Shown here piece by piece: positions 62,869 through 64,000 of a DNA stretch of 64,000 nt; positions within the stretch are counted from its first letter, which is position 1, and every line of letters begins with the position of its first letter. Origin of the DNA: Mycetocola miduiensis (lineage in GTDB: Bacteria; Actinomycetota; Actinomycetes; Actinomycetales; Microbacteriaceae); assembly GCF_900115155.1 (NCBI RefSeq), contig NZ_FOVM01000007.1, forward strand, positions 1 to 64,000, read 5' to 3'. A program made the translations under genes and the position numbers. The notes below the pieces were generated by a model, which was given only the letters and a program-made list of their open reading frames with translations, was not told the origin of the DNA and searched no databases.

Positions 62869-64000
62869 ATGGCAGAATCCGTAAGCCTTCCGGCGCTCGG
62901 TGAGAGTGTCACCGAGGGTACGGTCACCCGCTGGCTGAAGAACGTTGGAGATCGGGTTGAGGTCGACGAGCCGTTGCTCGAGGTTTCGACCGACAAGGTC
63001 GACACCGAAATCCCATCCCCCATCGCCGGCGTGATCGAAGAGATCCTCGTGCAAGAGGATGAGACCGTCGAGGTCGGCACGGCACTCGTGAAGATCGGTG
63101 ACGGTTCTTCCTCCGGCGGCGAGGCCCCGGCCGAAGAAGCTCCGGCAGAAGAGGCTCCGGCAGAAGAGGCTCCCGCCGAGCAGCCGGCTGCCGATACACA
63201 GGAAGAGGAAGCCCCGGCCGTCGAGCCCTCCACGGAGGTTTCTGAAGAGGCCGCTACAGCTCCCGAGTCTGCCCCAGCCGGCGAAGCAGCTCCGCCAGCA
63301 CCGGCTGCACCTGAACCTGCCCCGGCTGCGTCCGCGCCAGCACCAGCTCCGGCAGCACCGGCTGCACCAGCACCCGCTCCTGCAGCGCCCGCCGCACCTG
63401 CTGCTCCGGCAGCCGCCCCGGCCGGCGACTCGCTCGGCGGAAGCGGTTACGTGACCCCGCTCGTTCGTCGCCTCGCCAACCAGCAGGGTGTCGACCTCTC
63501 CACCATCACCGGCACAGGTGTTGGCGGACGCATCCGCAAGGAAGACGTCCTCCAGGCAGGCTCGACGGCATCCGCTTCTGGAGCTCCGGCCAAGGCCGCT
63601 CCGCTCGAGGTGTCGCCGTTGCGCGGAACCACCCAGCCGATGTCGCGACTGCGCAAGGTTGTGGCAGAGCGCGCGGTCATCTCGATGCAGTCGTCGGCTC
63701 AGCTGACCAGCGTGGTCGAGGTCGATGTCACCAACATCGCGACGCTCCGTGACCGCGTCAAGAACGACTTCCAGTCGAAGACCGGCAACAAGCTTTCGTT
63801 TCTCCCGTTCTTTGCGCTGGCGGCGGCCGAAGCCCTCAAGGCTTACCCGGTCGTCAACGCGACGATCGACGGCGACTCGATCGTTTACCCCGACCACGAG
63901 AACCTGAGCATCGCGGTCGACACCGAGCGCGGCCTGCTCACCCCGGTCGTGCGCGACGCAAGCGAACTCAACCTCGCTGAACTGGCCGCTCAGATCGCTG
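62869..64000 (+). CDS. sucB: 2-oxoacid dehydrogenase E2 (dihydrolipoamide acyltransferase, SucB-type), truncated by the window edge
   Basis: At least 377 aa; the 3' end lies beyond the window. One lipoyl domain (1-77) with the lipoylated K43 in STDKVDTEI; an 85-residue Ala/Pro/Glu linker; a peripheral-subunit-binding domain (about 185-225, TPLVRRLANQQGVDL..TGTGVGGRI); and the start of the acyltransferase domain (SRLRKVVAERAVISM, about 255 on). The TDKVDTEI form fits SucB-like E2 enzymes; in some actinobacteria one E2 serves both pyruvate and 2-oxoglutarate complexes. AAAGGAG precedes the ATG. Confidence 0.93.
   Translation, partial: MAESVSLPALGESVTEGTVTRWLKNVGDRVEVDEPLLEVSTDKVDTEIPSPIAGVIEEILVQEDETVEVGTALVKIGDGSSSGGEAPAEEAPAEEAPAEEAPAEQPAADTQEEEAPAVEPSTEVSEEAATAPESAPAGEAAPPAPAAPEPAPAASAPAPAPAAPAAPAPAPAAPAAPAAPAAAPAGDSLGGSGYVTPLVRRLANQQGVDLSTITGTGVGGRIRKEDVLQAGSTASASGAPAKAAPLEVSPLRGTTQPMSRLRKVVAERAVISMQSSAQLTSVVEVDVTNIATLRDRVKNDFQSKTGNKLSFLPFFALAAAEALKAYPVVNATIDGDSIVYPDHENLSIAVDTERGLLTPVVRDASELNLAELAAQIA
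63121..63177. repeat. 15-bp tandem repeats in the sucB linker
   Basis: Three 15-bp units (GAAGAGGCTCCGGCA type) after a 12-bp partial, encoding APAEE repeats in the flexible linker. Confidence 0.7.

Noticed and set aside
1-64000. CRISPR array, prophage, insertion sequence or integron
   Set aside because: No regularly spaced direct repeats, no integrase, transposase or phage structural gene; the only repeats are the short local ones listed.

Overview
The window is a high-GC stretch of a free-living actinobacterial chromosome, most likely Microbacteriaceae (Cryobacterium/Salinibacterium/Leifsonia-like; genus not resolved). The evidence is the gene set and order: thrS-HIT-pdxST-yebC-ruvCAB-yajC-secDF-rel, then DUF3000-rnd-fadAB-dxs-acnA-DUF3159-DUF3710-dut-DUF3093-DUF4193-sepH, then parC/parE-DUF7455-dinB-gatD-murT-sigA-pepA-lpd-sucB. 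TANNNT -10 boxes lying directly upstream of start codons fit the same assignment. I see no prophage, insertion sequence, CRISPR array or rRNA operon. Almost everything is core chromosome, with a few accessory or decaying loci.

Layout. 1-4085: 3' part missing of rarA, a membrane-anchored cyclophilin, a DUF349 protein, a PAP2 phosphatase and an AbiEi-antitoxin-like protein. 4055-16993 (all minus): thrS, HIT hydrolase, pdxS, pdxT, yebC, ruvC, ruvA, ruvB, yajC, secD, secF and rel, covering translation, vitamin B6, Holliday-junction processing, Sec export and the stringent response. 17000-20490: alpha/beta hydrolase, AI-2E-family permease and a zinc alcohol dehydrogenase. 20490-21480: a non-coding and tRNA region with a 56-bp palindrome, a 114-bp tandem duplication that copies the 3' end of tRNA-Val, and tRNAs Val(GAC), Cys, Gly and Val(CAC). 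21600-25180: an accessory patch with a broken phosphotransferase, a secreted ScyD/ScyE-like propeller protein, an endonuclease/exonuclease/phosphatase protein and a PemK/MazF-like toxin. 25380-29360: ammonium transporter with a GlnR-type operator, ZapE ATPase, rhodanese and SufE. 29369-46056: lipase-like hydrolase, DUF3000, RNase D, beta-oxidation pair, carboxyethylornithine synthase-like enzyme, dxs, acnA, the dut neighbourhood and sepH. 46206-52549: phosphodiesterase, topoisomerase IV A and B, and a small zinc protein. 52670-64000: DinB2-like polymerase, GatD-like and MurT-like proteins, the primary sigma factor, MFS, PAC2, leucyl aminopeptidase, lpd and the start of the 2-oxoacid dehydrogenase E2.

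The most interesting locus is the gatD-murT pair (53850-55861), translationally coupled to the sigma factor gene. The GatD-like protein has lost the glutaminase cysteine and the MurT-like ligase contains no cysteine at all, so its zinc ribbon is missing. Microbacteriaceae use the alpha-carboxyl of D-Glu for B-type cross-bridges, the same group that MurT/GatD normally amidates. The pair may therefore be a repurposed ligase. A second strong observation is a polymerase IV with Ile at the sugar steric-gate position (DinB2 type). A third is a set of at least seven genes whose start codon lies exactly 6 nt after a TANNNT box, the signature of leaderless mRNAs; two of these starts sit in compact divergent promoters.
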